A program made the translations under genes and the position numbers. This document shows, piece after piece, positions 27,652 to 37,304 of a stretch of DNA of 64,000 bases. This DNA comes from Gammaproteobacteria bacterium (GTDB lineage Bacteria > Pseudomonadota > Gammaproteobacteria > Pseudomonadales > Pseudohongiellaceae): contig SHZK01000012.1 in the NCBI GenBank assembly GCA_009692305.1, forward strand, positions 1-64,000, written 5' to 3'. The notes below the pieces were generated by a model. That model saw only the letters and a list, made by a program, of their open reading frames with translations, was not told the DNA's origin and searched no databases. The stretch's first letter is position 1. Every line of letters starts with the position of its first letter.

Positions 27652-29435
27652 TGGAACTCCTGATTCCAGCGAACCTGATTGAGAATTTCCATTTCCTGCG
27701 CCCGGTGTGGTTGTTGGGCTTGCTGCCAGCCCTGGTATTTATATTTTCGTTATGGCGCGTGAACTCCGTTGTCACTGCCTGGGACCGCGCCATCGATAAG
27801 GCGCTGCTGCCCTACCTGCTGGATCGCAGCAAGAACGCCTCACAACGCACACCTTTATTGTTGCTGCTCGCGGCCTGGCTACTGTCCACCTTCGCCCTGG
27901 CTGGACCGGTATGGGAACAATTGCCACAGCCAGTGCAGAAACGGGAAGATGCCCTCGTAATCGTGCTCGATCTGTCCCTGTCGATGTTTGCCGCCGATCA
28001 TGTCCCCAATCGCCTCGACCTGGCGAAGCGCAAGTTACGCGACATACTCACTCTGCGCGCAGAAGGCCAGACAGCTCTCGTGGTATACGCCGGCGATGCT
28101 CACACCGTAACTCCGCTGACTGATGACGTAGTTACCATTGCAGCGCTGGTGCCTTCACTCTCGCCTAACATCATGCCTCTGTTTGGCAGTAACCCGATGA
28201 GTGGCATCGATCTTGCCATAGGTTTGCTCAGCGATACCGGCACTACCAATGGCAAGATATTGCTCATGACCGACGGCATCAGTGGTTTCGATCAGGAATT
28301 GCTGATCTCGCAGCAGCTAGAGCCCACCAACTTTACTTTGCTGGTCATGGGTATAGGTACTGAAGAAGGGGCACCAATTCGGACTAATGACGGCAGCTTG
28401 CTGACCGATGAAAGCGGCGCCATGGTCATTCCGACGCTGAATCGCAATGTTCTGCAATCGCTGGCCAATCGCGTCGGCGGTCGCTATCACGACATTCAAT
28501 TGGCTGATTCCGATCTGGAGTACTTGTTGACTGAATTCGCCCTGCTTGAAGAACCGGAATTGAGTGACGTCGAAGAAGAGTTTGACATCTGGTATGAGAC
28601 CGGACCGTGGCTGCTGCTGCTCGCGCTACCACTGGCAGCGATGACATTCCGGCGCGGCTGGTTGTTCGGCTGCAGCCTGGTTCTGGGTGGCGGTTTGCTA
28701 TTTCCGGCACCACCGGCGCAGGCATTGGAATGGCGGGATCTGTGGCTTACCAAGAATCAGCAAGCCGCAGAAGCCTTTGCCGCAGATGAACATGCTACCG
28801 CCGCGGCCCTGTTCCAGCTCCCTGACTGGCAAGGCGCAGCCAGTTACCGTGCGACTGACTACGAGGCGGCAATCGCCGGATTCAGCGCCTTCAACACTCC
28901 GGATGGACACTACAATCGCGGCAATTCCCTGGCATTACTCGGCAATTATGCTGAAGCCATCGCTGCCTATGAGCTGACGCTTAGTATGGATCCGAACCAT
29001 GCTGACGCCATCCACAACAAAGAGATTGTAGAGAAATTGTTAGAGCAAGAAGAGTCCGAGGAAGGCGAAAATCAGGATGGTGACAGCCAGGAACAACAGT
29101 CAGAACAAAACTCACAGAATGAATCTGATGAGCAGCAAGAAAGCAGTCAGCAGCAAGATCAGGAAAGCCAGGAAGGCAATGAAGAGCAACAACAGGAGCA
29201 GCAACAAAACGAGGCTCCTGAAGAACAGGAAAGTTCTGAATCCAATAGCGAACAGAATACTCCCAGCGATACCAGCAACGAGGAATTCGAGGAACAACAG
29301 GCACTGGAACAGTGGCTGCGACGCATCGAGGATGATCCCGGCGAACTGTTGCGGCGCAAATTTCGTTTCCAGTATCGCCAGCGACAGTTAAATGGCACCG
29401 CTAACAGCATTCAGAATGGAGGGCAGATCTGGTGA
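27651..29435 (+). CDS. VWA-TPR fusion protein (BatB/BatC-like)
   Basis: A 594-residue protein joining a BatB-like VWA domain (VLDLSLSMFAADHVPNR, then LMTDGISGFD) to BatC-like TPR repeats. Hydrophobic segments lie near residues 20-40, 58-78 and 318-355. TPR-like helices (HYNRGNSLALLGNYAEAIAAYE) lie near residues 425-460. From about residue 464 to 550 there is a Glu/Gln/Ser-rich low-complexity stretch, likely disordered. It is coupled to BatA and BatD by ATGA and GTGA overlaps. It is probably membrane-anchored with VWA and TPR parts in the periplasm. Confidence 0.92.
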   Translation: MELLIPANLIENFHFLRPVWLLGLLPALVFIFSLWRVNSVVTAWDRAIDKALLPYLLDRSKNASQRTPLLLLLAAWLLSTFALAGPVWEQLPQPVQKREDALVIVLDLSLSMFAADHVPNRLDLAKRKLRDILTLRAEGQTALVVYAGDAHTVTPLTDDVVTIAALVPSLSPNIMPLFGSNPMSGIDLAIGLLSDTGTTNGKILLMTDGISGFDQELLISQQLEPTNFTLLVMGIGTEEGAPIRTNDGSLLTDESGAMVIPTLNRNVLQSLANRVGGRYHDIQLADSDLEYLLTEFALLEEPELSDVEEEFDIWYETGPWLLLLALPLAAMTFRRGWLFGCSLVLGGGLLFPAPPAQALEWRDLWLTKNQQAAEAFAADEHATAAALFQLPDWQGAASYRATDYEAAIAGFSAFNTPDGHYNRGNSLALLGNYAEAIAAYELTLSMDPNHADAIHNKEIVEKLLEQEESEEGENQDGDSQEQQSEQNSQNESDEQQESSQQQDQESQEGNEEQQQEQQQNEAPEEQESSESNSEQNTPSDTSNEEFEEQQALEQWLRRIEDDPGELLRRKFRFQYRQRQLNGTANSIQNGGQIW

Positions 29436-31216
29436 GCACCCGGCTGTGCAACGTCCTCTCACGCTGGTTTCTCTGCGTACTGCTGTGCGGCAGTAGCGCT
29501 GCTGTCGCGCAGCAAGTGGAGCTGACAGTAGACCGCAACGAAGTCGCCCGCGGTGAAACCTTGACACTGACAATTCGGGTATACGACCAACGCCAGGGCA
29601 TGCAATTAGACCTGACGCCGCTCACTACCGCGTTTGATGTACTCGGCACTCGCACTTCCAGCCAGATTCGCAGCATCAATGGCGCCGTAGAATCCTGGAC
29701 TGATTACATCATCACCTTGTTCCCGCTTGAGGAAGGTGAACTCACCATTCCTGCCCTGACTATCAGTAACCAGACCACTGCTCCAATCGCAATTACTGTA
29801 GTCAATGAAGGTCCCCGCTCCAACCAGTCCAATGATGAACTCTATCTGGAGATTGAAACCAACAAAGACTCGCTCTATGTGCAGGAACAACTCCTGTTCA
29901 CGGTGCGTCTCTATTACACGATTAACGGCATCCGTAATCCGCAATTCACCGAGTTGGAAATGGAGAACTCGGTGATCCAGCTGATTGGTTCGCCAAATCA
30001 GTACGAGAAACTGCTCGATGGCGTACGTTTTGGCGTGTATGAAAAACGCTACGTTATTTTTCCCCAGCGCAGCGGCCCGCTGGAAATACCAGACATCCTG
30101 TTTCGCGGCGAAGTGACTGATGGTTCCAGCAACTTCGTATTCCGCAATCTCAACACACGCCGGGTAACTGCGTTTATCGAGGGCATTACCATCGATGTGA
30201 TGGAGCGTCCAGCCAGCGTGCAGGCAGATGGATTCTGGTTACCAGTAACCAACCTCACTCTCGAAGAGCAGTGGAACCCACCCCTCGCGGAATTAAAGGT
30301 GGGTGATACGATATCCCGCACTGTATCCATGGTGGCAGACGGACTCGATGGCGCTGTGTTGCCACCCTTCAGTGACATGACCCTGGCCGGCGCCAATGTA
30401 TACCCCGATCCACCAAATATCGAACGCACTTTCGTCGATGGCAATATTGTCGGCACACGCACCGAGACCGTGTCCATCGTAGCCACCGAAAGCGGCTTTA
30501 TTGAAATACCACAGATCTCCGTTCCCTGGTGGAACGTGAATACAGATGCCGCCGAAGTGGCTGTCGTACCTGCCACGCGCATTACCGTGGCAGCGATCGC
30601 TGGCGCTGCACCTGCTGAACAGGCCATTGCCAGCAGTGGCGACCTGGAAACATTGTTAGCCGCAGTTCCAGTGGTCGATCAGGCGATGATCGATGCCCAG
30701 AACGCCGCCGAAGTTATCGCAGTGGATTCTTTCTGGCTCAATCTCGCCATAGGGCTTTCATTCCTGATCGTGGCAATCAGCGTTTACCGGTTGGTGCTGG
30801 TGCAAAATCGCAAGGCAATCAATAACTACATTCGCCGTCAGCGCACTCGCATTGCGGCTTACTATAGCCCCGAAAATAACGAGCGCGTGGCGTTCCGGCA
30901 ATTAAGCGCTGCCTGTCGCGGCAGCGACATCAATCAGGTACGCCTCACATTGATTCAATGGTGCGAACACTTCATCACCATGCGCGCTGTACGCAGCATG
31001 GAAGATATTCTGCAGCAAACTGAAGCCAAAGAATTACACGAACCAGCACGCACAATTCAGTCAGCCTTGTATAACCCGGATCCAAATGCAGTCAACGCAT
31101 TCAACGGTCTCGAACTCATCACGCTGATTGGATTCCTCCGCAGCAACCGTCTGCAGAAGCACAAGCAGCAGCTCCAGCAACAACTTTACGCCCTGCCTCC
31201 ACTGTATAAAACCTGA
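29432..31216 (+). CDS. BatD-family (oxygen tolerance) membrane protein
   Basis: A 594-residue protein with an N-terminal signal peptide (WFLCVLLCGSSAAVAQQ), a periplasmic region of Ig-like BatD repeats, a transmembrane helix near residue 440 (LNLAIGLSFLIVAISVYRLVLV), and a cytoplasmic tail. BatD proteins complete MoxR/Bat operons, which are linked to stress or oxygen tolerance in some bacteria. The start is GTG 29432, in a GTGA overlap with the preceding stop. It is the last gene of the operon before the SUI1-like gene, 23 nt downstream. Confidence 0.9.
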   Translation: MSTRLCNVLSRWFLCVLLCGSSAAVAQQVELTVDRNEVARGETLTLTIRVYDQRQGMQLDLTPLTTAFDVLGTRTSSQIRSINGAVESWTDYIITLFPLEEGELTIPALTISNQTTAPIAITVVNEGPRSNQSNDELYLEIETNKDSLYVQEQLLFTVRLYYTINGIRNPQFTELEMENSVIQLIGSPNQYEKLLDGVRFGVYEKRYVIFPQRSGPLEIPDILFRGEVTDGSSNFVFRNLNTRRVTAFIEGITIDVMERPASVQADGFWLPVTNLTLEEQWNPPLAELKVGDTISRTVSMVADGLDGAVLPPFSDMTLAGANVYPDPPNIERTFVDGNIVGTRTETVSIVATESGFIEIPQISVPWWNVNTDAAEVAVVPATRITVAAIAGAAPAEQAIASSGDLETLLAAVPVVDQAMIDAQNAAEVIAVDSFWLNLAIGLSFLIVAISVYRLVLVQNRKAINNYIRRQRTRIAAYYSPENNERVAFRQLSAACRGSDINQVRLTLIQWCEHFITMRAVRSMEDILQQTEAKELHEPARTIQSALYNPDPNAVNAFNGLELITLIGFLRSNRLQKHKQQLQQQLYALPPLYKT

Positions 31217-31238
31217 AATCCCCTCAGCAAATAGCCCC

Positions 31239-31595
31239 ATGAACAATTCTCGCCTCGTGTATTCGACGACTGGCACTAACACTTGCCCTCACTGTCGCAA
31301 GCCACGCAAGAATTGTACTTGTCAGGGCCAGACAAAATCGGGCGCGCCACAAGATGGAGTCGTGCGGATCAGTCACGAGACGAAGGGACGCAAAGGCAAA
31401 GGCGTAACACTCGTTAGCGGCGTTGCCCTGTCCGAACCGGATCTGAAGTTGCTCGCGAAAGAACTGAAAACCCTGTGCGGGTCAGGCGGCAGCATCAAAG
31501 ATGGGGTTATTGAATTGCAGGGAGACCATCGCACCCAGGTGCAAACATACCTCGAACAGCGCTTGCAGCAAAAAATCAAACTGACGGGCGGTTGA
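31239..31595 (+). CDS. SUI1/eIF1-family translation factor (YciH-like)
   Basis: A 118-residue protein with a C-terminal SUI1 domain: KGRKGKGVTLVSGVAL, then LCGSGGSIKDGVIELQGDH. The N-terminus has a CPHCRKPRKNCTC cysteine cluster that could bind zinc. E. coli YciH is the closest known model; it can act like an initiation-fidelity factor, and its main role is unclear. I chose ATG 31239, 22 bp after BatD. An upstream in-frame extension into BatD is rejected. It converges on the tgpA pseudogene with 17 bp between them. Confidence 0.92.
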   Translation: MNNSRLVYSTTGTNTCPHCRKPRKNCTCQGQTKSGAPQDGVVRISHETKGRKGKGVTLVSGVALSEPDLKLLAKELKTLCGSGGSIKDGVIELQGDHRTQVQTYLEQRLQQKIKLTGG

Positions 31596-31612
31596 CTCTG
31601 CTTCAAGCCCGA

Positions 31613-33675
31613 TTATTTTTTGCGCAGATGAGTAAGCGGCATCAACTTGAAACGCAGCTGGAGGTAAATCGCTTTTATCAGCTTCAGTTGCTGCCGCGTC
31701 GCGTCCGCACTCCATACCCTGCCCTGATAGTTCAACTCCAGATAAAGCCTGGTAAGTTCATGCATTAATTCACCGAGTTCCGGCCGTGCCGCGCTGACCC
31801 GTGCGCAATAATCCAGCGGCCCCTCACCTTGGTGCCGACACAGAGCGATGCGCTCCAGCTCAACACTCACGCGCCGGTAGAGTGTGTTAACCGGCGCACG
31901 TCTGGAGCCGGGCGCGAAACGAAGCACTGTAAGTGCGATGCCAAGCACGACGATGCCGGCCAGCGTAAACAGCAGGAGTAACACCTTGCGCCCTGTCACC
32001 TCGCCAAACAGGCGCTGGAATAATTCGAATTGCACATCCTCGTCGTAATTCACCACGCGTCGGTTCCATTCATATTCAATCGCATCCAAGCGCAGACGCA
32101 GGGTATTTATCCAACTGAACTTGCCGCGTGTAACCCGTGACAACAATGACTCCTGCAGGAATGACGGATTATCTCGCAGCGCCTCTTCCACACCGAGTTC
32201 AATCCGCTCTGGAGACACCACTCCGGTTGGATCAAACCGCACCCAGCCCTCACCTTCCAGCCACACTTCATTCCAGGCATGGGCGTTGTATTGATACACC
32301 ATCAGGTAGTCTTCGAAACGATTGTATTCCGCTCCCTGATAGCCGATGACGACACGTGCCGGAATGCCCGCGGCTCGCATCAAGAAAGCAAAACTGCTGG
32401 CGTAGTGCTCACAGAATCCGGATTGCGTATTGAACAGAAAATTATCGACACGATCAGCCCCGAGCAGCGGTAGATTGAGTGTGTAAAAAAACGGATTCTG
32501 TTGAAAATGCGCGAGCACGGCATATACATAATCGAGGTCACTGCTAACCGAAGCGCGCAACGCACCGGCAAATTCTAGGCTGAGATCATTGCCGTCTGCA
32601 GGCAAATCAAGACTGCGATTGCGCGCACTATCGAGCAGAATCACATCGGTCTGGTGGTCGCTAAAGGAGCGCAGGTCATAACTCAGGCGCTGGGTGATAA
32701 GGCCATTGTTGAACAACTCGAAATTGCGACTCTGAAACAGATTCCTGGACACAGGCTCGGCGAGGTGCAAACCAAAGATCCAGGGTTGCTGGGTGGGCTC
32801 CAGAATAATGTTGTAATGGATTGGCGTGCCCTCGGTGCGCACCCGGTCTTCCCAGGTCCACTGGAAGTTTGCCAACTGTGAAGCCATGGAATACGAGGAA
32901 GAACCACGCGTGCGCCGCCAGGTCTCGCCATCAAAGTCATCCAGCACCAGCCCACGCCAGTAGAGATTTTCATGCAATGGCGGCACTGCATTCTCGAATT
33001 TAACCCTGAACGCCAGACTGCCGGAACGACCCAACTGACTGATATCTCCCGGGGACATTTCGTCAGTAACACCGGTTGAGCTCGTTGCCGCCTGCATGGG
33101 TACAGCCCATAAAGGTGCAATGCGCGGAAACACCATGAACAGCACCAAGGTCAGGGGCAAAGCCTGCATGGATATTTTTAAGGCTAACCTGGCGGTACCG
33201 GAGACGTCTGGCAGCAGAGTCGAGCGATTCAGCGCTACCATTGACCCCGTAACGACGACAATGCTGGCAGCGATATAGAGCGTGGAGACAACACTTTGTG
33301 AATAGAGAAATGCGACCATTAACATCACGAAACACAGGGAGATGACGACGTAGATGTCGCGCTTGTAGCGCATCTCGATGAGTTTGAACACGAATCCCAA
33401 CGCCAACAAACTCGCCGCTGAATCAAGGCCACCCCCCCCAACGCGCGTATCTGGGATGCAGACACGAACAGCGTGAAGACGACGATGACGACTCGCAGTT
33501 GCCGTCCCGGATAATTTAATTTGCCCGCATGGATCAGGATACGCCAGATGATGCATGTTAATGCAATGACGCTGACCCAAATTGGCATGCGCAGTGTTTG
33601 CGGCAGCAGCACCAGCACTACTGACGCGAGTACCCAGCGTAAGGCTGCGCGTGGAATCTGGTAGGTTATATCCAC
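31613..33675 (-). pseudogene. TgpA-like transmembrane transglutaminase, frameshifted
   Basis: The two reading frames together encode a protein of about 687 residues like TgpA of Pseudomonas: several N-terminal membrane helices, a periplasmic transglutaminase core with Cys (SGFCEHYASSFAFLMRAAGIP), His (YNAHAWNEVW) and Asp (WVRFDPTGVV), then a last membrane helix (VLLLLFTLAGIVVLGIALTVL). The GTG start at 33675 directly follows the DUF58 stop. The frame breaks at a run of eight C (plus strand 33432-33439); nine or six would restore it. The first frame gives the N-terminal 80 residues up to RALGG, and the second resumes with GGLDSAASLLALGF. This could be a true mutation, a slippage-based switch or an assembly error. 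The catalytic residues downstream look intact. Confidence 0.85.
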
Positions 33676-34755
33676 TTAGACGACCTCGCCCTGACCAAAC
33701 AATGCCAGCGCCTTTAACATGCGATTACGATGTTCCAAGCCAGTAGCGGGACTGATTTCCACACCGGGTATTTTCAGCCCAAACGGATTGTTGCCGCGCG
33801 CCAGTTTCAGTACGCAATAGCACAAGCGCGACAGGCGTTCCTCGGTATTGAAACCGTAAAACATATCCCAGTCGAGCCAGAGCTTGCTATCAACGTAATC
33901 GACGAATTGTTTGACTTGCATGCCTTGACCGCGCGCCACGTTTTTCCAGGCTACCTGGCGTAGGGAATCACCTGGTATGTATTCACGCAAGCCATAATAA
34001 TCTTCAGTTCCCGCTTTGCTTATCGCCGAATCATTGCTGCCGGAAGCACCCCGGGTAAATTGATCTAGCGCATGGGGAACTGGTTTCGGATAGACGATAC
34101 AATGCATATCCAGATCAATAATTGCTCATGCTCGAGTCAGACCTAACGGATAGTACGTGGTTACACGCAGACGCGGCGCCTGTATGCGTCCACGTTTACC
34201 AGCAAGCGCAAACACGTCAACCTGATCCTGATAATGCGCCATGAGATCAACATGGCTCGCTGTTCGATCTGGAAAATTCAGCAACAAGGCTTCATGCGTG
34301 TTATTGGCAGCGCGCGACAGCAATACCTTGAAACATGCCTCTTCCCCGCAGATAACCGCAGGTGCCGGCATCCCGGACAGGGTGAGCTGACTCAGATTAT
34401 TGAAACAGTAGAGAATAGCGAGAATAAACATACTGACCATCAGGAATGCCAGTCCGAACGCCAGGCTCGCAGCATAGTTAATGGCGGCGATGAAGATCAG
34501 GCCAAGGCTGAGCAGATAAAGCAGGCCATTGCGACTGGGAATGATATAGATGTTGCGCAAGCCAAGCGTGATGCGTGCACAGGGGGGATTCCGCCGGGCG
34601 ATCCAGCGCTCCTTGCTGACATTGAGTTTTTGTTTGAAGGCAGTCAGCATTGGCCAATCCAGGAATTGCCAGACCAGAAATGGCCAGACCGCTAAACAAT
34701 AGCGGAGCACAGGTAGCCGCCCTGATTTAAAAGCGGCAACTCTATTCAATAACAT
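33676..34755 (-). pseudogene. DUF58 protein, interrupted by one stop codon
   Basis: One frame of 360 codons, broken by TGA at 34126-34128. Upstream of the stop are two membrane helices and the segment ending YYPLGLTRA. Downstream it continues in the same frame with IIDLDMHCIVYPKPV and the DUF58 signature DYYGLREYIPGDSLRQVAWKN. DUF58 proteins usually have FRAW at this point, so TGG to TGA at the conserved tryptophan explains the stop. It overlaps the preceding moxR pseudogene by 14 nt, as in functional operons. The first fragment alone would lack the DUF58 core. Confidence 0.88.
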
Positions 34756-35722
34756 CTACTTCATTCAGCAGTCGTTGCATCAGAGAAGCGCCGGTATGGC
34801 CGTCATCGTCGGTAACTGCACGCAGTCTATGTTCCACCACCGAAGGCAGAATGGTCTGCACGTCTTCAGGCACAACATGGTTGCGACCACACATCAGCGC
34901 TCAGGTCTTGGCGGCGCGCATGACACATAGAGCACCCCGTGGCGACAGGCCAAAGTGAAATTCTGCCTTGCCGCGCGTAAATGCGATCAGTCGCTGCACA
35001 TAATCAAGCAAGGCATCGCTCGCAATAACTTCAGCCGACTTGCGCCGGAAATTGTTGACCGCCTCAGTTGAAAGGCACTGGGTAACATCTTCAACCCGGT
35101 CCCGCTCGGTGCTCATCATAAACAATTGGCGCTCGGCCTGCTGATCCGGATATCCCAACTGCAGTCGCATCAGGAATCGATCCAGTTGTGATTCCGGCAA
35201 GGGATAAGTTCCAGCCAAGGTGGACGGGTTCTGAGTGGCGATAACAAAGAATGGCTCAGGCAATCTGCGTGTCTCGCCTTCGACTGTAACCCGTCGTTCT
35301 TCCATGGCTTCCAGCAGTACACTCTGGGTCTTGGGCGTGGTGCGATTGATTTCGTCGGCCAGCACCAATTAGCTGAAGATCGGGCCAGGATGGAACGAAA
35401 ATTTATTGCTGGCCTGGTCGAAGATGGAGATGCCGAGAATATCTGCCGGCAGCAAATCGCTGGTGAACTGGATGCGATTGAAACGCAGACCAAGGGCCTT
35501 TGCCAGCGCATAGGAAAGCGTGGTCTTGCCCATTCCCGGCAGATCTTCAATCAGCAGATGCCCACCGGCAAACAAGCAGCATAGAGCCAGTCGAATCTGA
35601 TGATCCTTGCCCAGCAGGGCCTTGCTGACTTCAGTGACTGCCAGTTCCACCTGCTGTGAGTACGCGGTATCGACAACCTGTGCCCGCTGCGCCGCTTTCT
35701 TGTTCAGGTTCAGTGAGTACAT
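34742..35722 (-). pseudogene. MoxR-family ATPase, interrupted by two stop codons
   Basis: One continuous frame of 327 codons with two internal stops. The N-terminal part has Walker [12 protein letters not shown] and runs to HPGPIFS. TAA at 35369-35371 then interrupts where MoxR proteins usually read [15 protein letters not shown], consistent with CAA to TAA. The rest has Walker [25 protein letters not shown] and sensor [29 protein letters not shown] at 34901-34903 then falls where the family has RAAKAWAL, consistent with TGG to TGA. The tail continues ALMCGRNHVVPEDVQTIL to the final TAG at 34742. A good ribosome site (GTGGAGG) precedes ATG 35722. It sits 29 bp after purF. Confidence 0.9.
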
Positions 35723-35751
35723 GCCTTACGCCTCCACGCTTTCAACAAGAC

Positions 35752-37278
35752 TCAGGCATCAACATGGAACTCTGTTGCGAGACTCTGTCCATTCGAATGG
35801 CCGTGTTTCTTTTTTGCCATTTTGGCGGAGTCGCTGCGAGTGTTTTCCAGTCGCTTTAAATACACCTCGTCTACGTCACCGGTAATGTATTTGCCATCGA
35901 ATACTGAACACTCATAACGCGTGATATTAGGATTGCCTTCACGCGCGGAAGCAATCAAGTCATCCAGATCCTGGAAGATCAACCAGTCAGCACCAATCAA
36001 CTCCTCGATCTCTTTTTCCGTTCGACCGGAGGCTATAAGTTCTGACGCCGCTGGCATATCGATGCCATAGACATTAGGGTAGCGGATTGGTGGTGCCGCG
36101 GAAGCGAAATACACCTTCGCGGCGCCCGCCTCCCGCGCCATCTGGATGATTTGGCGACAAGTCGTCCCACGTACAATGGAATCATCCACCAGCAACACCT
36201 TCTTGCCACTGAATTCCAGATCGATGGCGTTCAATTTCTGGCGCACGGATTTGCGGCGCTGATTCTGCCCCGGCATGATGAAGGTGCGACCGATATAACG
36301 ATTCTTGACGAAGCCTTCGCGGTATTTGAGACCAAGCCTGTTGGCCAGCTCCAGTGCGGAGGTGCGACTCGTATCCGGAATCGGGATCACAACGTCGATA
36401 TCATGGTCTGGTCGCAGCCGCTTCACCTTGTCCGCGAGCTTCTCGCCCATGCGCAGCCGCGCCTTGTATACGGAGATACTGTCCATCAGGGAATCGGGTC
36501 GCGCGAAATACACATGTTCAAAAATACAGGGTGTGTGTTCACCCGGTTCGATGCAGATGTGGGTATGCAGATTGCCGTTCACGTCTATATACACTGCCTC
36601 CCCGGGAGCGACGTCACGTTCGATGTCAAAACCCTGGGAATCCAGCGCCACAGATTCTGAGGCAATCATGTAATCCTTGCCCGTGGCGGTCTTGCGACTG
36701 CCAAACACGAGCGGGCGAATGCCGTTGCGATCCCGAAAACCGACAATGCCATAACCGGCCAGCATGACGATGGCGGCATAGGCTCCGCGACAGCGCTGGT
36801 GCACGCCAGTGATGGCCGCGAACACATCTTCCGGACTCGGTTGCATCTTGTCGCGCCGCTGCAACTCATGAGCAAATATATTCAACAGCACCTCGGAGTC
36901 CGAGTCGGTATTCATGTGCCGCAGATCTTCCTTGAACAGTTCCCTGCTCAGCTCGGCGGTATTGGTGAGGTTGCCGTTGTGGGCGAGACTGAGTCCGTAA
37001 GGTGAATTCACATAGAAGGGTTGCGCCAGCGCCGGGCTGGTGCCGCCGGCGGTTGGATAGCGCACGTGCCCGATACCCATTTGCCCGGTGAGCCGGCTCA
37101 TGTGCCGGGTATGAAACACGTCTTTCACCAGACCATTGTCTTTGCGCAGATTGAGTTTGCCGTGATCACTGGTCATGATGCCGGCGGCATCCTGGCCGCG
37201 ATGTTGTAGAACTGTCAGTGTGTCATACAGGCACACACCAACATCGTTACTCGTTACAACACCTACCAATCCGCACAT
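35752..37278 (-). CDS. purF: Amidophosphoribosyltransferase
   Basis: The first committed step of purine synthesis: makes 5-phosphoribosylamine from PRPP and glutamine. The 508-residue protein begins MCGLVGVV, so Cys2 becomes the N-terminal glutaminase nucleophile. The PRPP loop [13 protein letters not shown] lies near residue 365. The [12 protein letters not shown] segment is typical of the glutamine-amidotransferase domain. Length and order match E. coli PurF. It follows cvpA by 26 bp, the standard cvpA-purF pairing. Confidence 0.97.
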   Translation of the reverse strand: MCGLVGVVTSNDVGVCLYDTLTVLQHRGQDAAGIMTSDHGKLNLRKDNGLVKDVFHTRHMSRLTGQMGIGHVRYPTAGGTSPALAQPFYVNSPYGLSLAHNGNLTNTAELSRELFKEDLRHMNTDSDSEVLLNIFAHELQRRDKMQPSPEDVFAAITGVHQRCRGAYAAIVMLAGYGIVGFRDRNGIRPLVFGSRKTATGKDYMIASESVALDSQGFDIERDVAPGEAVYIDVNGNLHTHICIEPGEHTPCIFEHVYFARPDSLMDSISVYKARLRMGEKLADKVKRLRPDHDIDVVIPIPDTSRTSALELANRLGLKYREGFVKNRYIGRTFIMPGQNQRRKSVRQKLNAIDLEFSGKKVLLVDDSIVRGTTCRQIIQMAREAGAAKVYFASAAPPIRYPNVYGIDMPAASELIASGRTEKEIEELIGADWLIFQDLDDLIASAREGNPNITRYECSVFDGKYITGDVDEVYLKRLENTRSDSAKMAKKKHGHSNGQSLATEFHVDA

Positions 37279-37304
37279 AGTTTACTCCGTAAATTCATTT
37301 CTGC

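Noticed and set aside
33325..33675. Separate small membrane protein of 116 residues
   Set aside because: Its sequence up to RALGG is the N-terminus of the TgpA-like protein; the rest is out-of-frame read-through after the G8 tract.
31613..35722. Recoding of TGA as tryptophan or general stop-codon readthrough to explain the broken operon
   Set aside because: TGA serves as a normal stop in many intact genes here, including ATGA, GTGA and TTGA overlaps, and a TAA stop and a frameshift also occur in the same operon. Pseudogene decay or sequence error is simpler.
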